Position numbers and translations under genes: made by a program
Assembly (NCBI RefSeq): GCF_002836055.1
Contig: NZ_PJBS01000163.1
Location: 1 to 56,310 of the forward strand
DNA from: Psychroflexus sp. MES1-P1E
GTDB lineage: Bacteria > Bacteroidota > Bacteroidia > Flavobacteriales > Flavobacteriaceae
Direction: 5' to 3'
Length of the DNA: 56,310 nt
Shown here: positions 8,254-17,238 of the stretch, piece by piece
Layout of the letters: every line of letters begins with the position of its first letter
Position numbering within the stretch: the first letter of the stretch is position 1
Notes under the pieces: generated by a model
What the model was told of the DNA's origin: nothing
Database searches by the model: none
Seen by the model: the letters and a program-made list of their open reading frames with translations, nothing else

Positions 8254-9084
8254 TTATAAAAATTTAATAGTGAGGGTATCCAGATATTTCAAACCAAATA
8301 AACTTGCAGCAGAACCCACACTTAAAGGGTTACTCTTATAAATCGCTAATTCTAGAAAGGCTGATGAATTGAACAAGGCTAGTTTTTTTCCTTCCATTTC
8401 TCTTTTTTCTTTAGGGATATCATAATTAATTGCCTTTGAGTAATTCTTATATACCTTATGGAATTTCGTGGATCTTGCAGAAATAACAAACTCTCTTCCT
8501 TTGCCAATGGTATTGAACAATTTTCGGCTTATGTTGGAGACTACATTTCCGAAATTATCAATATAAATTACATGACCTATGATTTGGTTTTCTTGTTGAT
8601 TGACAGAGGGCTTTACATAAGTGAGTTCTTGCATACTAAGGATAGGTTTGCCAATCACATCCAAATCTCCACCTCTACAAATATGAGCTGCAACACTTAC
8701 AAAAACATCCAAAACACAAAATTTATTTTCTAGGGTATCATGAATATTAATCTCTACAATTTTGTCAGGTTTAATTTCTGAAGAAATCAAGGATAGAATT
8801 CCATTATTAGCACAAATAAAATAATGGCCATCTAAATAAATAGCGAGATGCTTATTCTCAGGAGTTAATTCTGAATCTACCCCGATGATATGGATGGTGT
8901 TTTCAGGAAAATTATGATAAGCATTTTTAATGATATAAGCTGCTTCTGTATAATTAAAAGGAGAAATATCATGAGAGATATCTACGATTTGGGGTTGTTT
9001 CAATTCGCATAGCAAGGCACCCTTTACGGCAGCCACTGAATGATCTTTTAAGCCAAAATCGGTAGTTAAAGTTATAATGGGCAT
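8254..9084 (-). CDS. SAM hydrolase/hydroxide adenosyltransferase (DUF62)
   Basis: Members of this family cleave S-adenosylmethionine to adenosine and methionine using a water-derived hydroxide. The 276-residue protein begins with the hallmark ITLTTDFG followed by KDHSVAAVKGAL, and contains DGHYFICANNGILSLI and, further on, HVIYIDNFGNVVSN. The usual VDPGVG block is replaced by VDSELTPEN, a form I recall from flavobacterial members. It is the first gene of the operon that ends with gldG. No exact -7 element was found upstream, only a 95-base divergent region shared with phoH. Confidence 0.88.
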   Translation of the reverse strand: MPIITLTTDFGLKDHSVAAVKGALLCELKQPQIVDISHDISPFNYTEAAYIIKNAYHNFPENTIHIIGVDSELTPENKHLAIYLDGHYFICANNGILSLISSEIKPDKIVEINIHDTLENKFCVLDVFVSVAAHICRGGDLDVIGKPILSMQELTYVKPSVNQQENQIIGHVIYIDNFGNVVSNISRKLFNTIGKGREFVISARSTKFHKVYKNYSKAINYDIPKEKREMEGKKLALFNSSAFLELAIYKSNPLSVGSAASLFGLKYLDTLTIKFL

Positions 9085-9132
9085 TTAATACACAGTTAAT
9101 ATTTTGAAGCTAAATTTCGACAAAAAAATGCG

Positions 9133-9140
9133 TAAATTTG
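9133..9140 (+). promoter_or_regulatory. -7 promoter element for phoH-purC
   Basis: TAAATTTG is an exact TAnnTTTG. Its last three bases are a TTG that opens the longest phoH frame, so that TTG cannot be the translation start if this promoter is used. It lies 39 bases before the TTG chosen here. Confidence 0.6.
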
Positions 9141-9179
9141 CTATGCGAATCTATTATTTTTAACCAAAAATTACCGCTT

Positions 9180-10133
9180 TTGAATGAACTAATTTTAGAA
9201 CTCTCAGAAATTAATCCAAGAGAATTTTTTGGACACCACAATTCGAATATTGAACTGATTAAAAAATATTATCCTCAACTTAAATTTGTAGCGCGAGGTA
9301 ATAAAATAAAAGTCTTTGGTGAAGACGAGCGTTTAGAAGAATTCGAACAGCGTTTTGAAATGTTGATCGATCACTTTTCAAAATTTAATTCCTTAGATGA
9401 AAATGCTATCGAAAGTATTTTGACGAGTCAATCTAAAGCAGATTATGATGCTCCTATAACTTCTGGAGCTGTCCTTGTTCATGGTATTGGTGGTCGTCTT
9501 ATAAAAGCTCAAACCGCCAATCAAAGAAAACTGGTAGAGTTGATGAATACCAACGATATGGTGTTTGCGGTTGGTCCAGCGGGTACTGGTAAAACTTATA
9601 CAGGAGTTGCCCTAGCGGTTCAAGCACTGAAGAATAAACAAGTTCGAAGAATTATTCTAACTCGCCCAGCAGTTGAAGCTGGTGAAAAGTTAGGGTTTTT
9701 ACCTGGGGATTTAAGGGAGAAACTAGATCCATATATGCAACCACTTTACGATGCATTAAGGGATATGATTGCTCCAGAAAAGCTGGAAAGCTATATTGAA
9801 AAGGGAACTATTCAAATTGCACCTTTGGCATTTATGAGAGGGCGAACCTTAGATAATGCATTTGTAATATTGGACGAAGCTCAAAACACCACCCATCCAC
9901 AGATGAAGATGTTTCTGACACGTATGGGTAAGAATGCTAAATTTATGATTACAGGTGATCCAGGGCAAGTGGATCTCCCCAAACGATCTATTTCCGGGCT
10001 TAAAGAGGCTCTTTTGGTCTTAAAAGATGTCAAAGGGGTAGGAATGATTTATCTCGATGATAAAGATGTTCTTCGTCACCGACTTGTTAAAAAAGTAATT
10101 TCCGCTTACAAAGCCATTGAAAATCAAGACTAA
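9180..10133 (+). CDS. PhoH-family ATPase
   Basis: This cytosolic P-loop ATPase of the PhoH family is a presumed RNA-associated protein. It has an N-terminal KH-like segment, Walker A GPAGTGKT, and Walker B FVILDEAQN. The frame is open from a TTG at 9138, but that codon lies in the promoter. The TTG at 9180, giving (M)NELILELSEINPREFFG, matches the usual flavobacterial N-terminus and yields 317 residues. purC follows after three bases, so the two form an operon. No ybeY follows, unlike in many other bacteria. Confidence 0.9.
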   Translation: MNELILELSEINPREFFGHHNSNIELIKKYYPQLKFVARGNKIKVFGEDERLEEFEQRFEMLIDHFSKFNSLDENAIESILTSQSKADYDAPITSGAVLVHGIGGRLIKAQTANQRKLVELMNTNDMVFAVGPAGTGKTYTGVALAVQALKNKQVRRIILTRPAVEAGEKLGFLPGDLREKLDPYMQPLYDALRDMIAPEKLESYIEKGTIQIAPLAFMRGRTLDNAFVILDEAQNTTHPQMKMFLTRMGKNAKFMITGDPGQVDLPKRSISGLKEALLVLKDVKGVGMIYLDDKDVLRHRLVKKVISAYKAIENQD

Positions 10134-10136
10134 AAT

Positions 10137-11087
10137 ATGAGCTCAACTCTTCTATCAACCCAATTCAATTTACCAGGACAAGTCGATTACTATAAGGGAA
10201 AAGTGAGAGAAGTCTACACGCTTGCTGATCACAATATAGTGATTGTAGCTACAGATCGTCTTAGCGCCTTTGATGTAGTTTTACCTCAAGGAATTCCTTA
10301 TAAAGGTCAAATTTTGAATGAAATAGCTTCAGAGATGTTGAAAGCTACAGAAGATATCGTTCCCAATTGGCTAGAGGCTGTTCCCGATCCTAACGTGAGT
10401 ATAGGTGTGAAATGTGACACTTTTAAAGTGGAAATGGTTGTGAGAAACTATCTCGTAGGTCATGCCGCTAGAGAATATACTGCTGGCAATAGAAAGCTTT
10501 GTGGAGTAAAGTTGAAAGAAGGTTTGAAAGTCAATGACAAGTTTGATTCTCCAATACTGACACCTACCACCAAAGCAGAGCAAGGTGATCACGATCAAGA
10601 CATTTCAAAAGAAGAAATTTTAGCCCAAGGCATTGTTAGCTCTTCAGACTATATAGTGTTAGAGGATTATGCTTTAAAACTTTTTGAACGTGGATCCCAA
10701 CTTGCTGATCAAAGAGGTTTACTTCTAGTGGATACCAAATATGAGTTCGGTAAAACCCCTACTGGTAAAATTGTAGTGATCGACGAAATTCACACTCCAG
10801 ATTCCTCCAGATATTTCTATAAAGAAGGCTATAATGAAAGACAAGTTAAAGGTGAAAAACAAAAACAACTGTCTAAGGAATTCGTGAGAGAATGGTTGAT
10901 GGAAAATGGATTTCAGGGAAAAGAAGGTCAGAAGATACCAGAACTTACACCACAAGTTGTTAACTCTATTAGCGAGAGGTATATTGAGCTGTATGAGAAA
11001 ATCACAGGAAAAACTTTTCGCAAAGCCAAAGTTGAAGATATTGAAGCTAGAATATTAGCCAATATAAAAACTCACCTAAGTCAGTAA
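10137..11087 (+). CDS. purC: SAICAR synthase PurC
   Basis: PurC ligates aspartate to CAIR in purine synthesis. The 316-residue protein has the ATP-binding start YKGKVREVY, the [10 protein letters not shown] block near residue 40, and the motifs [14 protein letters not shown] and [13 protein letters not shown]. It follows phoH after three bases. Its TAA directly abuts the stop codon of the convergent DUF4174 gene at 11088, leaving no room for a separate terminator. The other purine genes in this window (purE, purK) lie 32 kb away in a second operon. Confidence 0.96.
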   Translation: MSSTLLSTQFNLPGQVDYYKGKVREVYTLADHNIVIVATDRLSAFDVVLPQGIPYKGQILNEIASEMLKATEDIVPNWLEAVPDPNVSIGVKCDTFKVEMVVRNYLVGHAAREYTAGNRKLCGVKLKEGLKVNDKFDSPILTPTTKAEQGDHDQDISKEEILAQGIVSSSDYIVLEDYALKLFERGSQLADQRGLLLVDTKYEFGKTPTGKIVVIDEIHTPDSSRYFYKEGYNERQVKGEKQKQLSKEFVREWLMENGFQGKEGQKIPELTPQVVNSISERYIELYEKITGKTFRKAKVEDIEARILANIKTHLSQ

Positions 11088-11495
11088 TTACTCTCTGTTT
11101 CTTCTTATTTCGGCTTGTCGCATCGGCATGTTATCTATTTGTTTAAAAATCTGTTGAGGATTTTCTAATCCTTTAAAGGTGTTTTTTAAACCTTGATCTA
11201 AACCTATCAAATACAGGGTTAGAGTTGAGGTTTCTGTAAAGTTATCTTTATTTTTAGTAACAAACTCAAGGCTTTTATCGCTAGAATTGATAATAGCTTT
11301 TACCTTTCCGTTTATAAGTGTAAAAACTGCAAGTCTACGTTTTTGGACTTCCAGAGAATTCTTTTGTAATCTATCTAGTTGTTCTGTCACTTCAGAAGTC
11401 ATTTCTTTAGCGGTTAAAACTAGTATGCGTTTGTCGTTAAATCCCTGCGATGACATCATAAAATTAAAGAGTATAAAAGCTACAAAAAATTTCAT
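11088..11495 (-). CDS. DUF4174 family secreted protein
   Basis: This 135-residue protein begins with a hydrophobic signal-like stretch (about residues 1-17). It continues with a thioredoxin-like pattern and the characteristic C-terminal block of DUF4174, here IDNMPMRQAEIR. The family function is unknown; members resemble thioredoxin folds without a CxxC, and none is seen here. Its ATG overlaps the stop of the sigma-factor gene by four bases, so translation is probably coupled. It has no cytoplasmic sigma-binding domain, so it is not an obvious anti-sigma factor. Confidence 0.8.
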   Translation of the reverse strand: MKFFVAFILFNFMMSSQGFNDKRILVLTAKEMTSEVTEQLDRLQKNSLEVQKRRLAVFTLINGKVKAIINSSDKSLEFVTKNKDNFTETSTLTLYLIGLDQGLKNTFKGLENPQQIFKQIDNMPMRQAEIRRNRE

Positions 11496-12052
11496 CTATT
11501 GTCTGACTTTTGGTTAATAATTTCAGCTAGTAATTTTTTGGCTCTCAACAATTTCACCTTCACGTTTGTGATGGGTTGATCTATTCTCTCAGCTATTTCT
11601 TTATAGCTCATCTCTTTAAAAAACCTTAATTCAATAACCTCTTGATAATGAGGTTGAAGTTCTTTTATTTGTCTTAGCAAATTGCTTAAATTTTGTTCTT
11701 TTATGATTTTATCTTCAACAGTAGGTTCAAGATCAGCGATTTGCGAAACTCTTTTAGTATCGATCTCAGAGGTTTTTAGTTTTTGTTTTCTAGTGAGGTC
11801 AATATGTATATTCTTAGAGATGGTGATGAGCCAAGTCTTAAATTTAAAAGCATTTTCGTAAGTTTCAATTCTGTCGAAAGCCCTAGCAAAAGTCTGTACT
11901 GTAATTTCTTCGGCTTCATAAGCATCTTTGGTTCTTTTGAGTTGAAATCTATAGACATCCTCCCAATAGTGATTCAATAAAGATCTAAAGGCATTTTGAT
12001 TTCCATACTTTGCTTTTTCGATAAGGTTTGAAATGTTTAGTTTTACTGCCAA
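11492..12052 (-). CDS. ECF-type RNA polymerase sigma factor
   Basis: This is a sigma-70 family factor of the extracytoplasmic-function type. Region 2 spans about residues 10-80 and includes AEEITVQTFARAFDRIE and FKTWLITISKNIHIDLTRK. Region 4 at the C-terminus carries the helix-turn-helix MSYKEIAERIDQPITNVKVKL. The longest frame starts at a TTG at 12109, right beside an exact -7 element, so translation more likely begins at the TTG at 12052 (LAVKLNISNLIEKA), giving 186 residues. There is no classical anti-sigma gene beside it; DUF4174 follows. Confidence 0.85.
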   Translation of the reverse strand: MAVKLNISNLIEKAKYGNQNAFRSLLNHYWEDVYRFQLKRTKDAYEAEEITVQTFARAFDRIETYENAFKFKTWLITISKNIHIDLTRKQKLKTSEIDTKRVSQIADLEPTVEDKIIKEQNLSNLLRQIKELQPHYQEVIELRFFKEMSYKEIAERIDQPITNVKVKLLRAKKLLAEIINQKSDNR

Positions 12053-12116
12053 GTTTTTTGTTTTTGAAAAATTCCGTTTATTCCTATTCTCATTTTTAAA
12101 AAGAGTCAACTTGCCC

Positions 12117-12124
12117 CAAAGTTA
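12117..12124 (-). promoter_or_regulatory. -7 promoter element for the sigma-factor operon
   Basis: On the minus strand it reads TAACTTTG, an exact TAnnTTTG. It lies seven bases before the TTG at 12109 and 64 bases before the TTG at 12052, which favours the downstream start. Confidence 0.55.
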
Positions 12125-12315
12125 GGCCATATCCATAAAATAGACTTTGGAACTTTAAAAACCTTTTGAAATTGAACCGCTATTAAGGATTTAGCACCAA
12201 TTGCTATTTTAAATATAAGGAGGACTGGGATCCTTTCTTTACTCAAACAAAAAACAAAAAATATCGACCAAAATAAAAATTGAGAAAAATTGTGCTCCCC
12301 AAGAAATAGTAAACT

Positions 12316-12779
12316 TTATTTATTGTAAAATGGTGAGGTAGAGTAGTATATTTGTTTCCAACATAATTTTAAGGGCTTTTTTTGTTGGCTTAAAACAAAG
12401 CTTTCTGGATTTAGGGACAAGTTGATTTTAGACTTGTCTTTGATATTCTGAATTAGTAAATTATCGTCATCTCAAGTAAGGTTTATTTTATTTTTAAAAT
12501 TTTCACTTTCTAAAAAAGTTGATTTCTGATACATCACAGTTCTACCAATCGAATTATAAGCCTTATAAGATAAATATCGATACATGAAAAAAATTCCTGT
12601 TTGAAGAATTTTAAGTTTTTAGCACAAATAGTTTCTTTTACAGGAAATTATCTTGATAGTGTTTTAAGGGAGTTTTATTGTGATTTAAAATTCGTTTAGA
12701 ACAGTTTAACAGTAAGACCATAGAAATCGGAGCTGATATTATAAATTTCAACCTTAAGTACCAATACGTTTACTTGCTT
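12316..12779 (-). pseudogene. Possible decayed gene, unidentified
   Basis: The 645-base gap between the sigma-factor promoter and the Cys-rich membrane gene has no intact gene but keeps protein-like reading on the minus strand. From an ATG at 12585 there are 37 codons, an in-frame TGA at 12472-12474, then 51 more codons to a TAA at 12316. Just upstream another frame reads VKETICAKNLKFF before shifting near the homopolymer at 12584-12595. At 12696-12779 a further frame ends ISSDFYGLTVKLF-stop, which resembles the Phe-terminated last strand of an outer-membrane barrel. I could not identify the parent protein. The remainder (12125-12315) shows nothing recognisable. Confidence 0.35.
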
Positions 12780-12976
12780 TTGTCTGAACCGTTACAATCG
12801 GTTTGCTCATCTGGCATTTTACCACAGAAATTACAAGCATCTCCACTTTTGTTTAAAAAGGGACTTTGGCTTGCACAGGTACCAGCGAATTTACCTTCTT
12901 TCTTTCCCCAAATTTTTATAGCAATTCCTGCAACGGCTAATCCTAAAAGTATAATTGTGATCAATAGTAATTTCAT
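12770..12976 (-). CDS. Small Cys-rich membrane protein
   Basis: This 68-residue protein has one N-terminal transmembrane or signal helix (about residues 2-22). A short exposed part follows with four cysteines arranged GTCASQ, GDACNFCGK and TDCNG. It resembles small flavobacterial proteins annotated as membrane or secreted protein, which I recall near ApbE and Na+-NQR genes; those are not present here. The Cys pattern could bind metal or form disulfides, but that is inference. A near-consensus element (TAAATTTA) lies just upstream at 12981-12988. Confidence 0.75.
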   Translation of the reverse strand: MKLLLITIILLGLAVAGIAIKIWGKKEGKFAGTCASQSPFLNKSGDACNFCGKMPDEQTDCNGSDKSK

Positions 12977-13056
12977 AGATTAAATTTAATGAAAGTTGAG
13001 GTCATCTTTAAGGAATTAGAAATTTATCTCTAATTTTTAACAAATCCTTTATTTTA

Positions 13057-14073
13057 CTACTTGTAAATATTGACTTCACTCTCAAGGTGGATATTAAATT
13101 TCTTTTCTACTTCTTTTTGAACCAGTTTAGAAACTGCATGGATATCTTTTCCACTTGCTTCCCCATAATTTACCAATACCAAGGCTTGCTTTTTATGAAC
13201 TCCAGCATCTCCTTTTCGGTAACCTTTAAGACCAACATTTTCTATAAGCCAACCTGCAGGGATTTTAATGGATTTAGCATCTATTTTATAATGAGGTAAA
13301 TTTGGAAATTCACTCTGGATTTTATTGAAAGCTTTTTCATTAACGATAGGGTTTTTAAAGAAACTCCCACTATTTCCTATCTCTTTCGGATCTGGTAACT
13401 TTGATTGGCGAATGGACACAACAGCCTTAGAAACATCTTTTATGCTTGGGTGAGTGATACTTTGGGACTCAAGCTCGGTTTTTAATGAACTATAATCTAA
13501 TTTAAGATGATGGTTGTTTTTAGTTAATTTAAAAATTACACTTGTGATGATAAATTGATTTTTAAGCTTTGTCTTGAATATTGAATTCCTATAGTCAAAT
13601 TTACAGTCTTCTGTGTTGAATCTTTTTTTTGCTAAAGTCTGTCTATTTACAGCTTCACAATAAGACATTACATCTTTTAGTTCGACTCCATAAGCTCCGA
13701 TGTTTTGAACAGGAGAAGTCCCAACATTTCCTGGGATAAGTGAAAGGTTTTCAAGGCCACCATAATCCTTTTCAAGACAATAGGTGACAAAGTCATGCCA
13801 GTCTTCACCTGCTGCCGCTTTTACTAAAACATGAGAGTCTGTTTCCTCTATAACTTCAATACCTTTTAAATTAATATGGAGAACAGTCTCTTTAATATCT
13901 TTGGTCAATAGCATGTTACTTCCGCCACCTAAGACAAACAATTCTGAAGCATAAAATCGTTTTAATATTCCAATCAATTCATCTTCGCGTTTTACGGAGA
14001 TGAATTGATGAGCCTTTATATCTACCCCGAAGGTATTATAGGGCTTTAAAGAAATATTTTTTTTCAATTTCAT
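13057..14073 (-). CDS. murB: UDP-N-acetylenolpyruvoylglucosamine reductase MurB
   Basis: MurB reduces UDP-GlcNAc-enolpyruvate to UDP-MurNAc with NADPH and FAD in peptidoglycan synthesis. The 338-residue protein shows the N-terminal NTFGVDIKA, the FAD block LFVLGGGSNML, the IPGNVGTSPVQNIGAYG segment, the active-site serine in GNSGSFFKNP, and the C-terminal HLESEVNIY with the catalytic Glu. This is the longer type I form. Its ATG abuts the stop codon of the upstream aminotransferase, so the pair is an operon. Confidence 0.96.
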   Translation of the reverse strand: MKLKKNISLKPYNTFGVDIKAHQFISVKREDELIGILKRFYASELFVLGGGSNMLLTKDIKETVLHINLKGIEVIEETDSHVLVKAAAGEDWHDFVTYCLEKDYGGLENLSLIPGNVGTSPVQNIGAYGVELKDVMSYCEAVNRQTLAKKRFNTEDCKFDYRNSIFKTKLKNQFIITSVIFKLTKNNHHLKLDYSSLKTELESQSITHPSIKDVSKAVVSIRQSKLPDPKEIGNSGSFFKNPIVNEKAFNKIQSEFPNLPHYKIDAKSIKIPAGWLIENVGLKGYRKGDAGVHKKQALVLVNYGEASGKDIHAVSKLVQKEVEKKFNIHLESEVNIYK

Positions 14074-15267
14074 TTATCTTTTTGCGTAGGCTTGTAAGGC
14101 CATTTTTAAAATGGCTACTGCTTTAAGTAAGTTTTGTTTTTCAATAACATAAGCAATTCTAATTTGATTCATTCCCGTGTGGGGAGTTGAGTAGAAGCCA
14201 GCTGCTGGAGCTACCATAACGGTTTCACCGTTCAAATCAAACTCAGACAACATCCACTTAGCAAAATCTTCACTATCTTCTACGGGTAGTTCTGCAACAC
14301 AGTAAAAAGCCCCCTTAGGTTTAGCGACTTTCACCCCTTTAATATCCTCCAGAGCTTTGATAAGGGTATCTCGTCTGCTTTTATATTCTTCATTGACTTC
14401 AATAAAGTAATCTTTCTTGGTGTCTAGGGCGGCTTCACTGGCAATTTGAGCAAAGGTAGGAGGACTTAGTCTGGCCTGAGCAAACTTCAGAGCTGTAGCT
14501 ATTAACTCTTTATTTTTAGAAACCATACATCCTATTCTAGCTCCACACATACTATAACGCTTAGAGACAGAATCCACCATAATTGCATGATTCTTTAACT
14601 CTGGCAAACTCATAATAGAATGGTGTTCTTCACCATCGTAGACAAACTCTCTGTAAACTTCGTCGGCTACTATAAAAAGATCATGTTTTATAGCAAGATC
14701 TGCAAGCTTTTGAATCTCATCTTTTGTATATAAATATCCTGTAGGATTTCCTGGATTACAAATAACTATAGCTTTTGTTTTTTCTGTAATCTGCTTTTCA
14801 AATTCGCTTATTGAAGGTAAGGCAAAATTATCTTCAAATTTGGACTCTACTGGTTTTACAACAACACCAGAGGCTACTGCAAAGCCATTATAATTTGCAT
14901 AAAAAGGCTCAGGTATTATAACTTCGTCCCCAGTGTCTGTGATGCTTCCCATAGTAAAAAGAAGTGCTTCAGACCCTCCTGTAGTGACGATAAGGTCATC
15001 AGCTTCAATATCAATACCATTCTCTACATAATACTTGGCCAACTTCTTTTTGTAAGAATCAAATCCCGATGAGGGGCTGTAAGACAAAATATCAAGGTTA
15101 TTATTCTTGACAGCATCCAAGGCTGCTTTTGGAGTTGAAATGTCTGGTTGTCCAATATTTAGGAAAAATATTTTTTTTCCTTCCTCTATTGCTCTATCTG
15201 CAAAAGGAGCTAACTTACGTATTGGAGATTGAGGCATGTTAAGCCCCTTAGAAGATATTTTAGGCAT
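14074..15267 (-). CDS. Class I/II pyridoxal-phosphate aminotransferase
   Basis: This 397-residue fold-type I aminotransferase resembles aspartate aminotransferase (AspC/Ib subgroup). It has NIGQPDISTPKAA near the N-terminus, CNPGNPTGYLYT, the PLP lysine in VSKRYSMCGARIG and the substrate-binding Arg near the C-terminus in MNQIRIAY. The subgroup acts on aspartate, glutamate or aromatic keto acids; the exact substrate is not certain. It is the first gene of an operon with murB. No exact -7 element was found upstream. Confidence 0.9.
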   Translation of the reverse strand: MPKISSKGLNMPQSPIRKLAPFADRAIEEGKKIFFLNIGQPDISTPKAALDAVKNNNLDILSYSPSSGFDSYKKKLAKYYVENGIDIEADDLIVTTGGSEALLFTMGSITDTGDEVIIPEPFYANYNGFAVASGVVVKPVESKFEDNFALPSISEFEKQITEKTKAIVICNPGNPTGYLYTKDEIQKLADLAIKHDLFIVADEVYREFVYDGEEHHSIMSLPELKNHAIMVDSVSKRYSMCGARIGCMVSKNKELIATALKFAQARLSPPTFAQIASEAALDTKKDYFIEVNEEYKSRRDTLIKALEDIKGVKVAKPKGAFYCVAELPVEDSEDFAKWMLSEFDLNGETVMVAPAAGFYSTPHTGMNQIRIAYVIEKQNLLKAVAILKMALQAYAKR

Positions 15268-15410
15268 AGTGTAATTTTTGTGTAAATGTCGTAATTTTAA
15301 TTAGTAATTGCAAGATTCACAATCTTCAAATCCATGTGAAAAGTCTTAAATACTAATTAAAATTAAAGCTGATATTTTATTGTATTTTAAATGTTTTGTA
15401 TTTTAAAACT

Positions 15411-16745
15411 ATGAAGAAAAATACTTGGTTTTGGAGTCTTGTTTTCTGCAGTTTATTTTATCACCACTATTGCTTTTCTCAAAATCAATTCAAATTTAAA
15501 GATGAAGAAGTTAGAGCCGTGAATTTAAAGTTCAATTCAGTTAACAATCTCATCATTTTATCAGCTTTACTAAATGGAAAACCAGTTAACTTTTTACTGG
15601 ATACGGGTGTCAATAAAACCAAAGTCTTTGGTCAAGTTAAAGATTCTTTATCTTTAGTAGAGGCAGAATATATTTCGTTAAGGAGCTTAGGAAGTTCAGA
15701 GCCAGTAAAAGCATTTAGAACGACAAATAATATCATAGACTTTGGACCCATACGCGGAGAAAAACAGGAAGTTTACTTTATTACGGACCCTAGATTCGAT
15801 CTTTCTAGTAAACTGGGTATAAATGTTCAAGGTATAATAGGGTATGAATTTCTAAAAGATTTTATTTTAAGATTAAATTATAATCGAAATAAACTTCGTC
15901 TGTATCAACACGATAAATTCAATAGAAAACTCAATGATTTTGATAAAATTAATTTTAGGTTTATAAGAAAAAAGCCTCACATTAAAATTCCAGTAGAATT
16001 TAAAGATGGTACAGCAAAAGAATTAGTTTTCTTAATTGATGCTGGTTCTAGTGATGCTTTTTGGATTTTTGAAAATAAAGATGTTGTTGCTCCTAAGAAT
16101 TCATTTTTTGATTACATAGGCTATGGGTTAGAAACTGTGATTGAAGGGATGAGGTCTAAAGCTAAGTCAGTTCAATTAGGAGGCTACAAATTGAAAGAAC
16201 CTAGGACAGCCTATTTAGACTCGGTCTCAGCTGAATTGTTTACCGTAGATCGTTATAAAGATGGTATTTTGGGTGCTGAAGTTTTAAGACGATTTGTAAC
16301 TTTTTTTGACTATAAAAATCAAAATTTATATTTAAAGTCGAATAGGAGTTTCAATGATAATTTTAATTATGATAGGAGTGGATTATTTCTTCAGTATACA
16401 GGAGAAGAAATTAATACCATCAAAACGCCTATTCGAGTTAAGATATATGATAAAGAAAAGTCAGTTTATACCACAACAAATTCAGCAAAACAATTTAGTA
16501 TTAGATTACAAATTTCTAAAATTCTTAACGTTGCTAATATAAGACCCAACTCTCCATCTTCAGAAATTGATATTCAAATAGGGGATAGGATCTTGAAAAT
16601 GAACGGTAGATTAATCACTTCTTTAGGTCTTGATAAAATTAATCAGTTGCTTAGTGGTGATGAGGGAGACCGTATTAAGATGATTTTGAAAAGGGGAGAT
16701 GTGATCTTAAAAAGAACCATCATTTTAAGATCCCAGCTCAACTGA
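15411..16745 (+). CDS. Secreted double retropepsin-like protease with PDZ domain
   Basis: This 444-residue protein begins with a signal peptide (about residues 1-24, ending CFSQ). Two aspartyl-protease-like lobes follow, the first with LLDTG near residue 65 and the second with LIDAG near residue 208. A C-terminal PDZ domain (about 375-440) has the IQIGDRILKMNG loop. Bacteroidetes carry such proteins with unknown substrates. The frame opens at a TTG at 15396, but the ATG at 15411 gives a proper signal peptide. It converges with the DUF1573 gene with seven bases between stops. Confidence 0.85.
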   Translation: MKKNTWFWSLVFCSLFYHHYCFSQNQFKFKDEEVRAVNLKFNSVNNLIILSALLNGKPVNFLLDTGVNKTKVFGQVKDSLSLVEAEYISLRSLGSSEPVKAFRTTNNIIDFGPIRGEKQEVYFITDPRFDLSSKLGINVQGIIGYEFLKDFILRLNYNRNKLRLYQHDKFNRKLNDFDKINFRFIRKKPHIKIPVEFKDGTAKELVFLIDAGSSDAFWIFENKDVVAPKNSFFDYIGYGLETVIEGMRSKAKSVQLGGYKLKEPRTAYLDSVSAELFTVDRYKDGILGAEVLRRFVTFFDYKNQNLYLKSNRSFNDNFNYDRSGLFLQYTGEEINTIKTPIRVKIYDKEKSVYTTTNSAKQFSIRLQISKILNVANIRPNSPSSEIDIQIGDRILKMNGRLITSLGLDKINQLLSGDEGDRIKMILKRGDVILKRTIILRSQLN

Positions 16746-16752
16746 ACAGATT

Positions 16753-17124
16753 TTACTCAGAGACTTTTCCAATAAGTTTTAAAGTAATCGTATGTTCTTT
16801 TTGAGATGTAAATACACTTACTGTTCTTCGGATAGGACCCTTGCAGCTAGTGTCGTAAGAAATTAAAATTTCACCTCTCTCTTTTGGGGCATAAGTTCTT
16901 AAACTAGAAGAGTCGATTTTGATACAATGGCTTTTGCCATGTATTTTTAAAATTTCAATGGTAGAATTTGAGCTATTCTTAAACTTAAATACTGCTTTTG
17001 CCTTGGTTTGTGAATCTATAATTCCAAAATCATAAGTTGATGTTTCGAAGTTCAAACCTTCAGGGTTTTGTCCAAACGTTATAAAATGAAGCCATAGAAA
17101 ACAGAGGAATGTAAAGTTTTTCAT
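16753..17124 (-). CDS. DUF1573 family secreted protein
   Basis: This 123-residue protein has an N-terminal signal peptide (about residues 1-18, ending FGQ). It is followed by the Ig-like DUF1573 domain, with FETSTYDFGIID, KAVFKFKNSSNSTIEIL and the GEILISYDTSCKGP loop. The family is abundant and of unknown function in Bacteroidetes, and is presumed periplasmic or surface exposed. A one-mismatch -7 element (TATATTTA) lies at 17129-17136. Its promoter region is shared divergently with valS. Confidence 0.87.
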   Translation of the reverse strand: MKNFTFLCFLWLHFITFGQNPEGLNFETSTYDFGIIDSQTKAKAVFKFKNSSNSTIEILKIHGKSHCIKIDSSSLRTYAPKERGEILISYDTSCKGPIRRTVSVFTSQKEHTITLKLIGKVSE

Positions 17125-17238
17125 AGAGTAAATATAGTCAAGAATTTTAAAACTTAAAATTCTTCGGATAATTTAAATCTTAATTCTTTTAGTTTGTGGA
17201 CTTATCAGTAATTTTACAACTTCAAATATTCAGTCAAC

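Noticed and set aside
12472-12474. In-frame TGA inside the gap ORF could be selenocysteine recoding.
   Set aside because: No SECIS-like hairpin is evident just downstream. The region also carries frame shifts, so decay is simpler.
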